NCBI GenBank assembly: GCA_009602725.1
Contig: WELB01000023.1
Location: 827,973 to 891,972, forward strand
Length of the DNA stretch: 64,000 bases
Reading direction: 5' to 3'
DNA from: Spirogloea muscicola
Lineage: Eukaryota > Streptophyta > Zygnematophyceae > Spirogloeales > Spirogloeaceae
The notes below the pieces were generated by a model. The model saw nothing but the letters and a program-made list of their open reading frames with translations. It searched no databases and was not told the origin of the DNA. The translations under genes were made by a program, and so were the position numbers. Within the stretch, counting starts at the first letter, position 1. Each line of letters begins with the position of its first letter. Shown here in pieces: positions 49,784 through 59,730 of the stretch.

Positions 49784-50930
49784 GGCCACGGCGGCGGCGG
49801 GAACGCCGTCCCCGGACGGCAGACGCCGCAGCGGGCTAGGGGTTGGGTTTGAGATTGAGCTGACCAAGAAGTTGTAGTGAAATTCTTCGAAGCTCCAAAG
49901 AAGTAGAAGGGTTAGTAGTAAGGCTGGACCGAAACATATGGGGCTCGCAAACAGATGCGACGCCTTTCTATGGAGAATATGGGTTTGAGAGGCCAGCCAA
50001 GAAGGAAAGGCCAAGCCGAAAAGGTAATGGACGATGTTCAAAGGAGCTGAACGGGTAAACCCTAAACCCTAAACCGTAAACCCAAGGTGGACGCAGCTGA
50101 TGCTGGAGCTGGGGCTAAGTGGTCGGAGATGGTGGTGAGCTATGGGTTCAGTGGGTCGTCGTGAGTGGCCGCCCAAGAAGAGGAAACGGCTGCTGACTAG
50201 AAAAGTAGCTATTTGAAGGCCGATCAGAACGTGTAAAACATGGCAGACATTAGATGACGTCACAGTGCCAGAGCCTCAGGCTTAAAAAGCTGCAGAGTGT
50301 CACAGTACCCCTTGGAGGCATTGGACGAGCTACGCTGGCGAATGTGCGGTCCTCCATGCGAGCTAGCAGCAGCTGTCAGGCTTGACTAGCAATGCAAGAC
50401 ATCACTCCTCCAAGCGGTGCAGCAAGTGTGGGCATGCTTAATTCTGCAAGACCCTTCCCTGCCGGTATGAGAGCGCCCATGAAGTGCCAGTACGGTCATT
50501 GGCAGTGCTTCCACGTATGTTAATGCCACGCGCTGCAATTCTGCAATACCTCGATGACGCCTTGTTTACGTGCAGGGCGAGCTCCAAAAGATGTCTGCTC
50601 AATAGCTCTGGCATATTGCATACATATGCTGGTGTATGGCTGCTGTGTATGCCAGTTCACCATGATTGCTTTCTCTAGTCAACAGCCGCAAGTCGAAATT
50701 AGAGTAAGTCGCAGCTGGAAAGATTCGTTAACCCAGAGGCGGCAGCCAAGGCAGAGCTTTTTGGAATGCACGGCGGAATGCTCCTTCGATTTGCAGAGGC
50801 GCACACGTACACCTGAGCGAGTGACCCGGCGCAGCTTGAGCCACTCGCCCTGCTGCAATGTGGACAAGGGGTAATTGAGCTCCTAATAATAGTCGTCACT
50901 CAGTGTAGCTGTGTGCTTTGTGCTTTCTGG
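49784..50930. other. Region upstream of the P450 gene; no gene recognised
   Basis: The P450 promoter probably lies in the first few hundred bases. Telomere-like repeats occur at 50055-50090. Short ORFs (50484-50874) show no motif. Confidence 0.45.
50055..50092 (+). repeat. Interstitial telomeric repeat (CCCTAAA type)
   Basis: GGGTAAACCCTAAACCCTAA followed by ACCGTAAACCC: about four units, better preserved than those at 32.04 kb. Confidence 0.8.
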
Positions 50931-50934
50931 TCCT

Positions 50935-51600
50935 ACCGGACTTTGTCCATTCATTGTGAGCTGGCCTCTCACAGCCATTGCCCTGTTTGCAAGAGCTTCT
51001 GCTATCCAGATGAAGTTGTTTGTGCTTTTAGTAGTTTATTTAACGCCGGGTTCTTGAGAGAGCCAGAAACGAGCTGGACATCAAAGTACGATCAAACGAA
51101 GGAGAGACAGCTCTGCCATTGTAAGGCAATGGCTGTGAGTAGAAGAAAGAAAGGGCTCGCAAAGCCAGCAAAGGAATGAACAAACGGCCGGGAGGAACCA
51201 AAGACTGCGGAACGCGGGAAAGTAAGAGAAGTGCTCGCCCAGAGAAGAGTGGCTGGCAAAGCCAGCCCAAAAAGAATGGACAATATCCCAAGCCAAAAGA
51301 AAAAGGTTTCGAAAAGAAAGGGCGCGCCAAAAGTAAACCATGAGATCGGACGCGGGAGTAAAACGAGGAGATTGCGGTGCTGATATTGAAAACGAGAGGC
51401 CTGACCCTACTAGCCCCCGCGGGGGGAAGAAAGGGCTCGCCCATTGAGGATAGGGGCTGGACAAGCCAGCCCAAAAAAGAATGAACAAAGAACGAGAAGG
51501 GGGCCAGAGGAAGCCAGAGGAAGCGCTAAGAAACCAAAGCACACAAAGAAAGAAAGCAGCTACAAATTACTCAGTAATCAGAGAGGCTAGGGTTGTAACG
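50935..51600 (-). repeat. Cluster of hairpin modules, including the best long copy
   Basis: 50938-51000 (plus): TTTGTCCATTCATTGTGAGC, TGGCCTCTCACAGCC, tail ATTGCCCTGTTTGCAAGAGC. 51118-51180: relic. 51228-51300: GCTCGCCCAGAGAAGAG, TGGCTGGCAAAGCCAGCC, AAAAAGAATGGACAATATCC. 51433-51595: GCTCGCCCATTGAGGATA, GGGGCTGGACAAGCCAGCCC, AAAAAAGAATGAACAAAG, GAGAAGGGGGCCAGAGG, AGCGCTAAGAAACCAAAGCA and CAGAGAGGCTAGGGT. The last stretch gives the fullest extent of the element, near 165 bases. Confidence 0.8.
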
Positions 51601-52320
51601 AATGCTGTAGATCGCCAAGCCCGGGCTGCCGGCGGCGCAAGGAGAAGCGGGAGGCATTGGGATGGGGCCGCAACGGTAAAATTGACAAACGGTTACTGCA
51701 GGGGCAAGGGTCCAGGGGTCCGAGGTTGGGTGAAGAACTCACCCCCTCTCCCATCTCGGGTGCCCCCTTTATAGCCCGACGGACTGCGAGCCCGGCCATA
51801 CGGGCCCGGGTGGGATGTTCGGCACCCAGTCTCTCGTTGATGACCCGTCCACGACCTGTCGACGGCTATCAACGGCTACCACCGACAATCTACCCGTCAC
51901 TCGCAGCTGACGGTCACTACCCCCAGGCTATCGTCAGCCGTCTATCATCCCCGTCAATACTAACGGCTAACAATGCCGTCAAGGCAGTCTACAGCGCTGC
52001 CACCTCCCGTCGCCGTTCCAGCGCCAGCACCATGCTGTCTCGCGTGTCACGACTCCGGGTTGCGCCGCTCTCAGCTCTATATCAAAGCCACGCTGCCCAG
52101 CCTGGTGAAATTGTCCGTCTCCAGGCATCTGTCAAGCCTTTCCTGCGGCACTGACAGTCAATTTATTTATCAGCCGGATGAGGTATCTAATCTCCAGGCA
52201 TCTGTCAATACATTACAGCTGCATTGACATTCCAGCCATGTAAATTCGTTACAAGGGTCCTGGAAGTGGATCCCACGGGCGGGGGCTGGCCACGAATTGG
52301 GCCACAGCTTAAGTGATGGT
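51601..52320. other. Unclassified unique region with a small duplicated motif
   Basis: An ORF at 51657-52154 has no motif and is rich in short repeats. TCTCCAGGCATCTGTCAA occurs at about 52120 and 52194, each followed by a GC-AC tract ending in TGACA, an imperfect 75 bp tandem pair. No gene supported. Confidence 0.4.
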
Positions 52321-52321
52321 A

Positions 52322-52745
52322 AAAAAGAAAGGGCGCGCCCATAGAGAAGAAGAAGGCTCGAGAAAGAGAGAGAAAGAGAAAGAGGGGCTGGCAAAGCCAG
52401 CCCAAAAAGAATGGACAATGTCCAAAGCCGAAGGATGAGAAGCCGAGGAAGAAAGTGCTCGCCCATTGAGAATAGGGGCTGAACAACCAGCCCGAAAGAG
52501 AATGAACAGAGTACAAGAAGGGGGCCAGGGGAAGCGCTAAGTAACAGAAACAAAGAATGAACAAAGAACGAGAAGGGGGCCAGAGGAAGCGCTAAGAAAC
52601 CAAAGCACACAAAGAAAGAAAGCAGCTGCAAAAGGAGAGGAAGGACTCCTCTACTCTACCAATCACGACGAAGAGGGGCTGGCAAAGAGAAAAGCGCGGC
52701 CGAATTGACTGGTGGCTGGGAGAAGCCAGCCCAAAAGCAAAGGTG
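52322..52745 (-). repeat. Three hairpin-repeat modules
   Basis: 52328-52430: GCGCGCCCATAGAGAAGAAG, GGGGCTGGCAAAGCCAGCCC, AAAAAGAATGGACAATGTCC. 52455-52620: GCTCGCCCATTGAGAATA, GGGGCTGAACAACCAGCCC (mutated stem), then the long tail twice over. 52670-52740: GCGGCCGAATTGACTGGTGG, CTGGGAGAAGCCAGCCC. Confidence 0.8.
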
Positions 52746-53375
52746 ACTGACAGGCCAACGACCAAAAACACCGGCAATCAGCGAATTGTTGCATCCTGCG
52801 GGGGTATCCTGTCTCGCCATGAAATTCTCATAATTCGCACTGAATATGCAGATGGAGAATGAGGGTGAAATCAGTTGAGCAGAGGAGCATGGGGCAGAAA
52901 AGGCGCGCCGTGTGGCACTTTCGGTGGCGTGTGCAGTTTCGTCTGTTCGTGCATCGTCGTCAGGTGACAAATGGGCGGGCCCCGCCCGCTTCGGCGAGTT
53001 GACCGCCACGGGGGGCCGGTTGACTACCCGTTGCCCCTTCGCGACCAGCTTCCTTGCTTGCTTCCCAGCCGCTCGCCAGCCCCCAAACAGCTGAGCGCGC
53101 GCCTGCTCGCCCAGCAGCTGCCGCTCGAGACGTACAGACGAGCCCTCCAGCTCCAGGAAGGGGCGCGGCGATCTCCGCCTGGCCGTCTCAGAGGACCCGA
53201 GGCGCCCTCTCCCAGCCGGCTTTTGGCTTTCACAGCCGCTCTCTTGACATCAGCAGCCGCATTCTTCCCAGCCGCCCCGCCGCTCAGCCGCTTCGCGCTC
53301 TGCCCACAAAAGAGTGCTGCTTCTCTGCTACTCCGACGCGGCACTGCAGAGCGCAGCCACCCGTCGCAGGCGGCG
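52746..53375. other. GC-rich upstream region of the gene at 53376
   Basis: An open frame runs without stop from 52971 into the gene, but it lacks any family signal and is GC-rich. Probable promoter/5' UTR. Confidence 0.4.
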
Positions 53376-54345
53376 ATGAAAGTTGCGCCCAGCACTGGCG
53401 CTGTGGCCGCGTTGCTAGTCCTGCTGCTAGCCCGCCTGACCCCAAGTGAGGCAGCAGCGGCAGTCCCTCCGGCAGCTGAGGATCCCAGCAATGACTTCGT
53501 CATCTTCAGCGAGGACCAGGCTTGGTCCTACGGCCAGCTTGCTCTCGGAAACAAAGCTTTGGAGGCCGATTTGCCTCAGCTAAAGCAGCTGCAGCAAGCT
53601 CCTGCCCGAGAAGAGGAGAAGCAAAACGACGTACAAGCACACAGTGCAGGTTTGCTTACATCCGAGCTCTCCATCTTGCTGCTGTCTTGCATCATTGACC
53701 AGTACTTTTGGAAGGCCTCTTCACGAGGTTGCTGTCAGAATTTCCACATATACCAAATGTGGCACACATGGAAAACATTGCATCTTCAGCTGCAGTTGTT
53801 AGACGTAATGTCCCTTGGGCCTTGTGTCATACTAAATTAGGACTCTGATAATTTTCCTGCACGACAGGCTTGAGGGGAGGGCACCATCGAAGAATTTCCA
53901 TTTCTCAGAACCCAACTGTGTATGAAGTGACAGATGGTGATATCCAAGTATGGTACTTTCCCCTCCTTGGCAAGCTGTACAAAAGCAGTCCAGTGGTGCC
54001 TTGGCACCTCAATTGCACACGCTTGTCTTGCATTCAGGGGTCTGATGGCTAAAATTGAAGAAGAGCACAACATGGTCGCTGAGAATATCTGAACAGCCTT
54101 TGGTGGACCTTACCAACACACTATCAAATTGCAGCGACGATGCCTGAGTATCATCTGACCAGTAATTTCTGGCCGGCTTTGCAGAAGACGGTTGAGCAAC
54201 TCAACAAGATTGAGACTGCCCTTCAAGCTCTTCGGCGAGCACGAAAGGCTATCGTTTTGCAGCTTCCCCCTTCTTGGACGTACAGGAACCGAAAGTTTCT
54301 CTTACACGAACCTTCATCGTATGACTCAATACCTGAAACCTAGAT
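53376..54345 (+). CDS. Unidentified secreted protein (partial model)
   Basis: ATG 53376 opens a textbook signal peptide (MKVAPSTGAVAALLVLLLAR then LTPSEAAAA). The same exon continues NDFVIFSEDQAWSYGQLALG and LPQLKQLQQ to a donor at 53649. A second exon, 53868-53947, reads GGHHRRISISQNPTVYEVTD and GDIQ. Later readings that could belong are LMAKIEEEHNMVAENI (about 54046) and VEQLNKIETALQALRRARKA (about 54195), suggesting a helical or coiled-coil region, but I could not join them in phase. No family recognised. Confidence 0.45.
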
Positions 54346-54500
54346 AGTATGACTCACATTCGTGAAATCTGCACATTGCAAGCACTGTAGTGGCAATCTC
54401 GAGGCTGGCAGGCAAACTGGCAAGATAATCTTCCAGATGCTTCCTTGCTGTTAATTAGGAATATATACAAATTTCTCTGTCTTAGAGGAGTTGTTGAATT

Positions 54501-54768
54501 AAGCCAAGAGAGCATGCAATTCCTGGAAAAATTCCACCCGTCTTCACCATCACGCTACTCGTGATGTAGATTTTGAAAAAGATTCTACAATTTTCAGCAT
54601 CCAGACCTTGTGTTTTGTTGCCCAATAGCCATTGAAATAAAGCCAAGAGAGCATGCAATTCCTGGAAAGTTCCACTGGTCTTCACCATCACGCTACTCTT
54701 GATTTTTAAATTTGGAAAAGATTCCACATTTTTAGCATCCAAACCTTGTGTTTTGTTGCCCAATAGCC
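54501..54768 (-). repeat. Tandem duplication, period about 139 bases
   Basis: Copies start at 54501 and 54640, both AAGCCAAGAGAGCATGCAAT, and end CCCAATAGCC. About 85% alike by eye. On the minus strand an open frame (54482-54898) crosses both, each giving WLLGNKTQGLDA...SSVMVKT, so the unit might be coding, although no gene around it is recognised. Confidence 0.75.
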
Positions 54769-54899
54769 AGTTTGCTTCAGGAAAGTCTCGTGGACATACT
54801 GGAAGTGTGACAAAGAAATTTGCCATGCCATCAGTTTCAGGCATACCTTGAGTTGTGGAACATAGGATGTTGTAGTCGTACTTGTCAAGCATATACAAG

Positions 54900-56097
54900 C
54901 AAGTCTGCTACGCAGGTAGAAATTGAGAGATCTTTCAGCTTCTCTGTCGTTAATGTAATCATTGCCGGCTAGTCATCGTTAGCAACAACTATTACTCTGC
55001 ATACGCTCCAGCAGATGGGCCAGACGGATGCTAGGCTGCCGCTGGCGCCTAGGGAGGGGGGGGCTTCTCAAAGTCTAGCCACGGCTCGCAATCAGTACAA
55101 TCCCAGCAAGAAAACAAGCAAGACCTTACACCTGCCCATTAAGCAACTTCGTCCAGATATTGACGCCCCTGGGCGGCCTAGGTGAGAGGGTTGGGAGCGA
55201 GGAGAGCACCACCATGTAGACATCATCTGAGAATGATATGGCCACAGCTCGTATTGGTCACCTTCACGGACTTGGCAGCCCAGGCTGTGACCATTCCAAG
55301 TTGCCAAAAGCATAGTTAATTGACTCCAATAACGGTCACATTCTCTAATATGTGGATTATTACACTCCGCGCCCACCTTGGAGAAGCTACAGTCTTTCTC
55401 AGCGCAGTTTTGAAGCAAATTGTAATCCTTGAGGCCAATGGTGGTGGCATTGGCAGGCGGCAATGGTTCCCCAAACAGCTGCTATTCTAGCTGACGCTGT
55501 TGCACGGAAGCATACAGTGTCATTGCAGGTTCAAGGGCCAAGGGCTGTGCGCAAGTTGGCCTGCAATCAACTGCCTTACTTTCCTGACCTCAGAATGCCT
55601 GTGCCTCACTTCCTCTGCTGGGCAGTGGGGACCTCTTGTGGCAGTTCCATATGGGAGTCTAAGTGGAATCCAGGATGACCTCTACAGGTCACACTGAGCA
55701 CACGATGTGATGTCAAAGACCATAGGACTTCGTGTGCTAGTTGCTAGGAGTAAAAGTCTAAGTGAGCAAGTAGTCCAACTGGCAAAGTGGCAATGGGGTC
55801 GCAAGTAGCTGCTGGCTGCCCAAGGTGCAGGACCATCGGGCAGCTGGCGACTCGAGGCAAGTAGAAGCTCGGCAGCCACTTGGTCAGCCTACAAACTGCT
55901 GAGCCTCATCGTCCTGCACTTGTGCGGCGAGGTCGAAGGCGTTTGCAAAGCGAGGCCGGGTCTCCCTGCTCAAGGAAGCTCGGCCAAGCTTGGCCAAGAG
56001 CGACCCACTCTCTCACTCACAATCCTGATGTTGGGTGCTGAACGTGAGCGTCGGCGAAGGACGGGCATGCTTGAGGAGGGCAAACGCCATATGGCAG
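54900..56097. other. Intergenic with one possible minus-strand exon
   Basis: At 55380-55463 the minus strand reads PPANATTIGLKDYNLLQNCA then EKDCSFSK up to a good GTGGGC donor, but no second exon or family is visible. The rest (55470-56090) shows nothing recognisable. Confidence 0.35.
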
Positions 56098-56690
56098 TCA
56101 GGCACCTTCAGAGCGCTGCTGCTGAACCTCTTCGTCATAGCGTCGCCTGTCCTCCTCAGCCCGGATCTTATACGGCTGCTTTTCTTCAGGCGACAGCTTC
56201 AACCACCGCTGCACATGCTGGGCGTGGCTCAGCATCTCACAGTGCATGTACGCGTCAACGTACCTCTCCTTCTTAGGCAAATGTATCTCGAGGCCGGCAG
56301 GCTCCGGACGAATGCCGCTGGCAGCTCAGTGGCCCCGACGAGAGCCCGCATGCACTACATGCAAGGCCGCAGGCAGAGGCACGCTGAGGTGTGCCCCACG
56401 CCCGCTGGCAAGCTCCGTGTCAGCTCGCAGTCAAGCTGCAGGTAGGCACTGGCCGGAGACTGGACTGACCTCGCCGAGGGCCTTGCTGAGCTCGCCGAAG
56501 GAGAGGCTGGGCTGCTCCTCCTTCATGGCCGTCCGCTTCTCGATGCTGAAGTACAGATAGGCCGACATTGGCCGCTTGGGCCCGCGGCGGGCGAGGCTCT
56601 TCGCCGGGCTCCGGGTCGCGAGCGCCCGGGCGGCGACGCCGCCGCCGCCGCCTTCGCCGGCTGCCGACCTGCGCCACCGCCATTGTCAAT
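56098..56690 (-). CDS. HMG-box DNA-bending protein
   Basis: A single HMG box in two exons. Exon A (about 56590-56472) reads KRPMSAYLYFSIEKRTAMKE then QPSLSFGELSKALGE, and ends at GTCAGT. Exon B (about 56206-56098), after a TGTGCAG acceptor, reads RWLKLSPEEKQPYKIRAEED, then RYDEEVQQQ, and ends TGA. The joined box has the conserved RPxSAY, W, EEKxPY and DxxRY positions of a chromatin-type box. Upstream of KRPM the frame is open and basic (AARALATRSPAKSLARRGP) to a TGA near 56690, so the true start is unclear: either an unseen upstream exon, or a frameshift joining the ATG at 56685, which lies in the neighbouring frame. Short (about 90-100 residues), probably nuclear. Confidence 0.8.
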
Positions 56691-56699
56691 GGCAGGTCG

Positions 56700-57160
56700 T
56701 CAAGCATGGTTAGAGGCGACTCTCTCAGCGACGCAGCCCGCAGCCCGCAGCCCGCGTGGTGTGCACCGGACGAAGCCAGCTCGGCGAGAGGCTCCGCCAA
56801 AGGCTGTCCGAAGGCTGTGCGTGGCAGCTGGCCGCCGCACCTTGAGAGCGCGGCCCGCCAGGGCGCCGCCAGCAGGCCCCGGAGCGCCATGGCCGCCGCG
56901 CCACGCTAGGCGCCTCTCCCGGCTCGGCCGCGGCTGGCGAAGGCGGAAAGGCTTGCCTGTCCGCCGTCTCAGCTCACGCCTTGTGTCTTCACTGTGTCAC
57001 CGGCGTCGCCTGCTAGCTACTCAGATTTGCATCTACTGACGAGAGGTTACGAAGAAAGCGGCTGCTGATATTAAAAGAGCGGCTGTGAAAGCCAGCCAGA
57101 TGCATACATGCATGAACACATAGGTGTTCATGACGGAGCCACAGGCTAGAGAGCCAGGGC
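56700..57160. other. GC-rich upstream flank of the HMG-box gene
   Basis: Probable promoter. A minus-strand ORF to 56890 (MALRGLLAAPWRAALSRCGG) could be an upstream exon of the HMG gene; the splice phase is not settled. Confidence 0.35.
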
Positions 57161-57164
57161 GCTC

Positions 57165-57425
57165 TTAGTAACCCCGTGTCAGCAGTAGGAAGTCAGATGA
57201 GCTGAGGGGAGGAAGAGCAACCCCGCTGCGCAAGCCAGAGGCTGCTGCAAGGGCACGACCAGCGCGGCGATGCAAAGCAAGCGCTTGGGAACGCTGTAGC
57301 GACATAGACAAACGCATACGGTCGCAGGACACAAGACCCAAAGGCACCGAGCCACCGGGAAGGGCTGCACCCTGTTCCCGGCGCCGCTGGTCAGCTTGAG
57401 ATGCCAGCAGCGAAAGTAACGAGGA
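57165..57425 (-). mobile_element. Retroelement C-terminal fragment, third lineage
   Basis: Minus strand reads MDIHGCYGGRWSSLLSLLAS, RMRLSMSLQRSQALALHRRA and DFLLLTRGY-stop. It resembles family B but has its own end. It lies head to head with the next copy. Confidence 0.85.
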
Positions 57426-57429
57426 CCAC

Positions 57430-58340
57430 CGACCCCCGTAACACCCATGGATGTCCATGGCCAGGGGGTAAAAGGTATCACCCGCCGNTTCGCCAGTGCG
57501 AGTGTGGCCACACTGCCGACGACAAGCTCGCCCTCACTGCGCACATGCTGAGGTGTGGTGAGGGGGGTGAGCGCATCGCCTCGCACGACTTACTGAGGGA
57601 TGCTATGTTTGGAATTGTGCGCGAGGCGGGGTACCACCCGGCGCTGGAAGTGTCTGGTATCATGCCCATCTCCTCAAGGCGCGGCAAGCCCTACGTGCGG
57701 CGCCTGGACGTGGTCGGCACCCCCCGGGGCGGTGGGCCTCGTTTGCTCCTGGACGTGGTCCTGATTGACGCATACAAGGCTGGCGCACCCACGTCAACCG
57801 TGTCTGGTTGGGCCACGTCCAGCGCCGAGCGCAAGAAGGAGCGGCACTACCAGGACCATCCTCGAGGGGACCATCTTTATCCGTGTGCCATGGATATCTA
57901 CGGAGGCTACGGCGCAAAATGGTCCTCCCTGCTCCAGCATCTGGCCCGGCTGGTTGATGCGCGTCGTCGAAGTCGGGGGGGCAGCTTGGGCCACTCCAGC
58001 ATTCCGAAGGCCTTAGTTGCATATTATAGAATGCGGCTCTTGCTTAGTTTGCAGCGCTCGCAAGCATTGGCTATTCATCAACGTGCAGGGCGTGCTCTAA
58101 GTCAGGCCTCCGGCTCTCGTGGTGGCGCTCCAGCTCCCCAAGTTAGCTTGTCAGATTTGTTTGTGCTCTCCCGTGGATACTAGTGTCACCTTAGGCACCT
58201 TAGTTTAGGTCTCCGCATCATGTAGTCTTGTTTAGTTTGCACTAGCCTCTGCTTTGAACAATGTATTGGCTTGAATAAGCCTCCCTTTCAATTTCATGCG
58301 CACCGCGCGCCTTCTCTCACCTTGTCCATTCCCACGTCCA
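57430..58340 (+). mobile_element. Non-LTR retroelement C-terminus with CCHC finger and REL-endonuclease, family B
   Basis: The longest endonuclease copy here. The frame is open from about 57430 to TAG at 58181-58183, apart from one n at 57487. Order: CECGHTADDKLALTAHMLRC (C-x-C...H-x3-C finger), HDLLRDAMFGIVREAGYHPA, MPISSRRGKPYVRRLDVVGT, RGGGPRLLLDVVLIDAYK (R-L-D-x14-D), ERHYQDHPRGDHLYPCAMD, RMRLLLSLQRSQALAIHQRA, DLFVLSRGY. A finger followed by a D-x12-14-D nuclease core after the RT is the layout of R2/NeSL/CRE-type elements. The family B tail (GTCACCTTAGGCACCTTAG) runs to about 58320, then hairpin sequence. The RT part is missing. Confidence 0.92.
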
Positions 58341-58615
58341 ATCCTGCTCTTCTTCTGGGGGGGCCTCTCCGAGCCACCAGTCAATCTGGCCGCGAATTCC
58401 TTTTTAGTTTTCCCCCAGAGCCATTGCCCCACATTGGAAGAAGTGGCACTTGCAACGTGGGCAAGGGCTGTGAAAAGCCAGCCCGAAAGAATTGGAAGAG
58501 CAGTTCTGTGTATTCCACTTTGGGCCTGGCCGTTTCCATTCTTGTCCATTCTTGTCTGGGCTGGCTTTTTCCAGCCCCTATCCTCAATGGGCGAGCCCTT
58601 CTTCTTTGCTAGCCT
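58315..58615 (+). repeat. Three hairpin modules directly after the retroelement tail
   Basis: 58316-58400: CTTGTCCATTCCC, GGGGCCTCTCCGAGCC, tail ACCAGTCAATCTGGCCGCG. 58430-58500 (minus): GTGGCACTTGCAACGTGGGC, AAGGGCTGTGAAAAGCCAGC. 58540-58605: TTGTCCATTCTTGTCTGGGC, TGGCTTTTTCCAGCC, tail CTATCCTCAATGGGCGAGCC. All three tail types occur within 300 bases. Confidence 0.8.
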
Positions 58616-59200
58616 GTCGTGCGACAGGGCGTCGACTGCCACATGACGTCGAGAAGTCAGATCATACGAAAGTAGGCAACAAATCAGGCTCTACGTGGTG
58701 GGCACTCAAGGAAATGAGGTGAAAAAAAGGTCTGCGAGATGTTAAGTAGCTACATCGATGTTGAAAGACAACAGTACAGAAAATCACAGAATAGGAGTAA
58801 CCAACAGATGATGTGGTTGGCAATTGAGAACTTGGAATGAAATGAACAATTTATCCCCCCCCCCAGCTGCAAGTCCTTGGACAGGCAAAGGAGNCCCCAC
58901 TGCAAGTCCTGGCATAGGCGAAGGAATTGGGTCTGATTCCAGACAAGTTCTGCAGAACCATCATCTGTGGGCATGCTAGTAAGCGGTGGCGTTAGACAAT
59001 GATGTACCACCCTCTATCACAGACAGAACACAATAGCATGACAGCAACTGAATTTCCTTGACAGCAAAGGTCACACGATTGTGTGGATTGCGCATCATAG
59101 GAGGATCAATGTAGTCAAACATCATCAAACATAAACATCACGAACAAATTGCATAATAATCCAGCAGAATTATGTTCCGAAAACAAATTACACACATAAT
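58616..59200. other. AT-rich spacer
   Basis: Contains an imperfect 34 bp pair around CTGCAAGTCCTTGGACAGGC (58867 and 58901) spanning the unread base at 58894. No gene seen. Confidence 0.4.
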
Positions 59201-59204
59201 GCAC

Positions 59205-59730
59205 AAACGAGAAATCCAAACAAGCCACAAAGTACCCTCAATGAGGGTTGCTCTTAGGAAACAGTAACCAAGGCAGTACCCTCAGAGAGGGTTTCACGAG
59301 TAACAGTATCACGGATTGATAATAGTGACAGTATCACGGATCATTTGTAGTGACAGTAACAAGTTCAAGGGCACTAACCCAGGTAACCGAACCGAGCCAG
59401 GAAATGTCCGAAGGACAAACTCCCATGAAACGTGGCAACAGTGGCAAGATGCAAAAGATGCCACTTCATGATGCACCAGATGCAGTAGATATAGTCTCAC
59501 AACGAGTTCGATTGGCCTAGTGAACGAGATCGGAAGGAAAGCCACAAGCAAAGCGTGCGAACAAGAAACCAGAACGAGCCAAAAAGTACCCTCAAAGAGA
59601 GTTTCAAAAGTAACAGTAACTCAAACCAAGGGAGTGGCCCAGAGTAACAGCGAATTCGAACCAAGGGAGTGGCCCAGAGTAACAGAGAACTTCGAGTAAC
59701 AATGGCAAGATGCCAATGAAACAAGCTCAC
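59205..59730 (+). repeat. Nested short tandem and long-period repeats
   Basis: AAAGTACCCTCAATGAGG (59228) and AAAGTACCCTCAAAGAGA (59582) are about 355 bases apart, each after ACAAGCCA/ACGAGCCA. CAGTATCACGGAT is doubled at 59306-59345. AACCAAGGGAGTGGCCCAGA is doubled at 59625-59680 with period near 34. GGCAAGATGC recurs at 59442 and 59705. Satellite-like or a decayed element; no ORF recognised. Confidence 0.6.

Noticed and set aside
49355-50041. N-terminal extension of the P450 upstream of 49783 with a hydrophobic run
   Set aside because: The upstream part includes a hairpin-like relic and is not needed; the ATG at 49783 gives a phase-consistent first exon.
51657-52154. 165-codon ORF
   Set aside because: Rich in short repeats, no recognisable domain, lies inside a repeat cluster.
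52971-53375. Long open frame running into the secreted-protein gene
   Set aside because: GC-rich, no motif, and the signal peptide starts cleanly at ATG 53376; the upstream part is more likely 5' UTR.
27440-58615. Hairpin family as tRNA-derived SINEs
   Set aside because: I found no convincing A and B box pair (such as GGTTCGANNCC) in or beside the copies.
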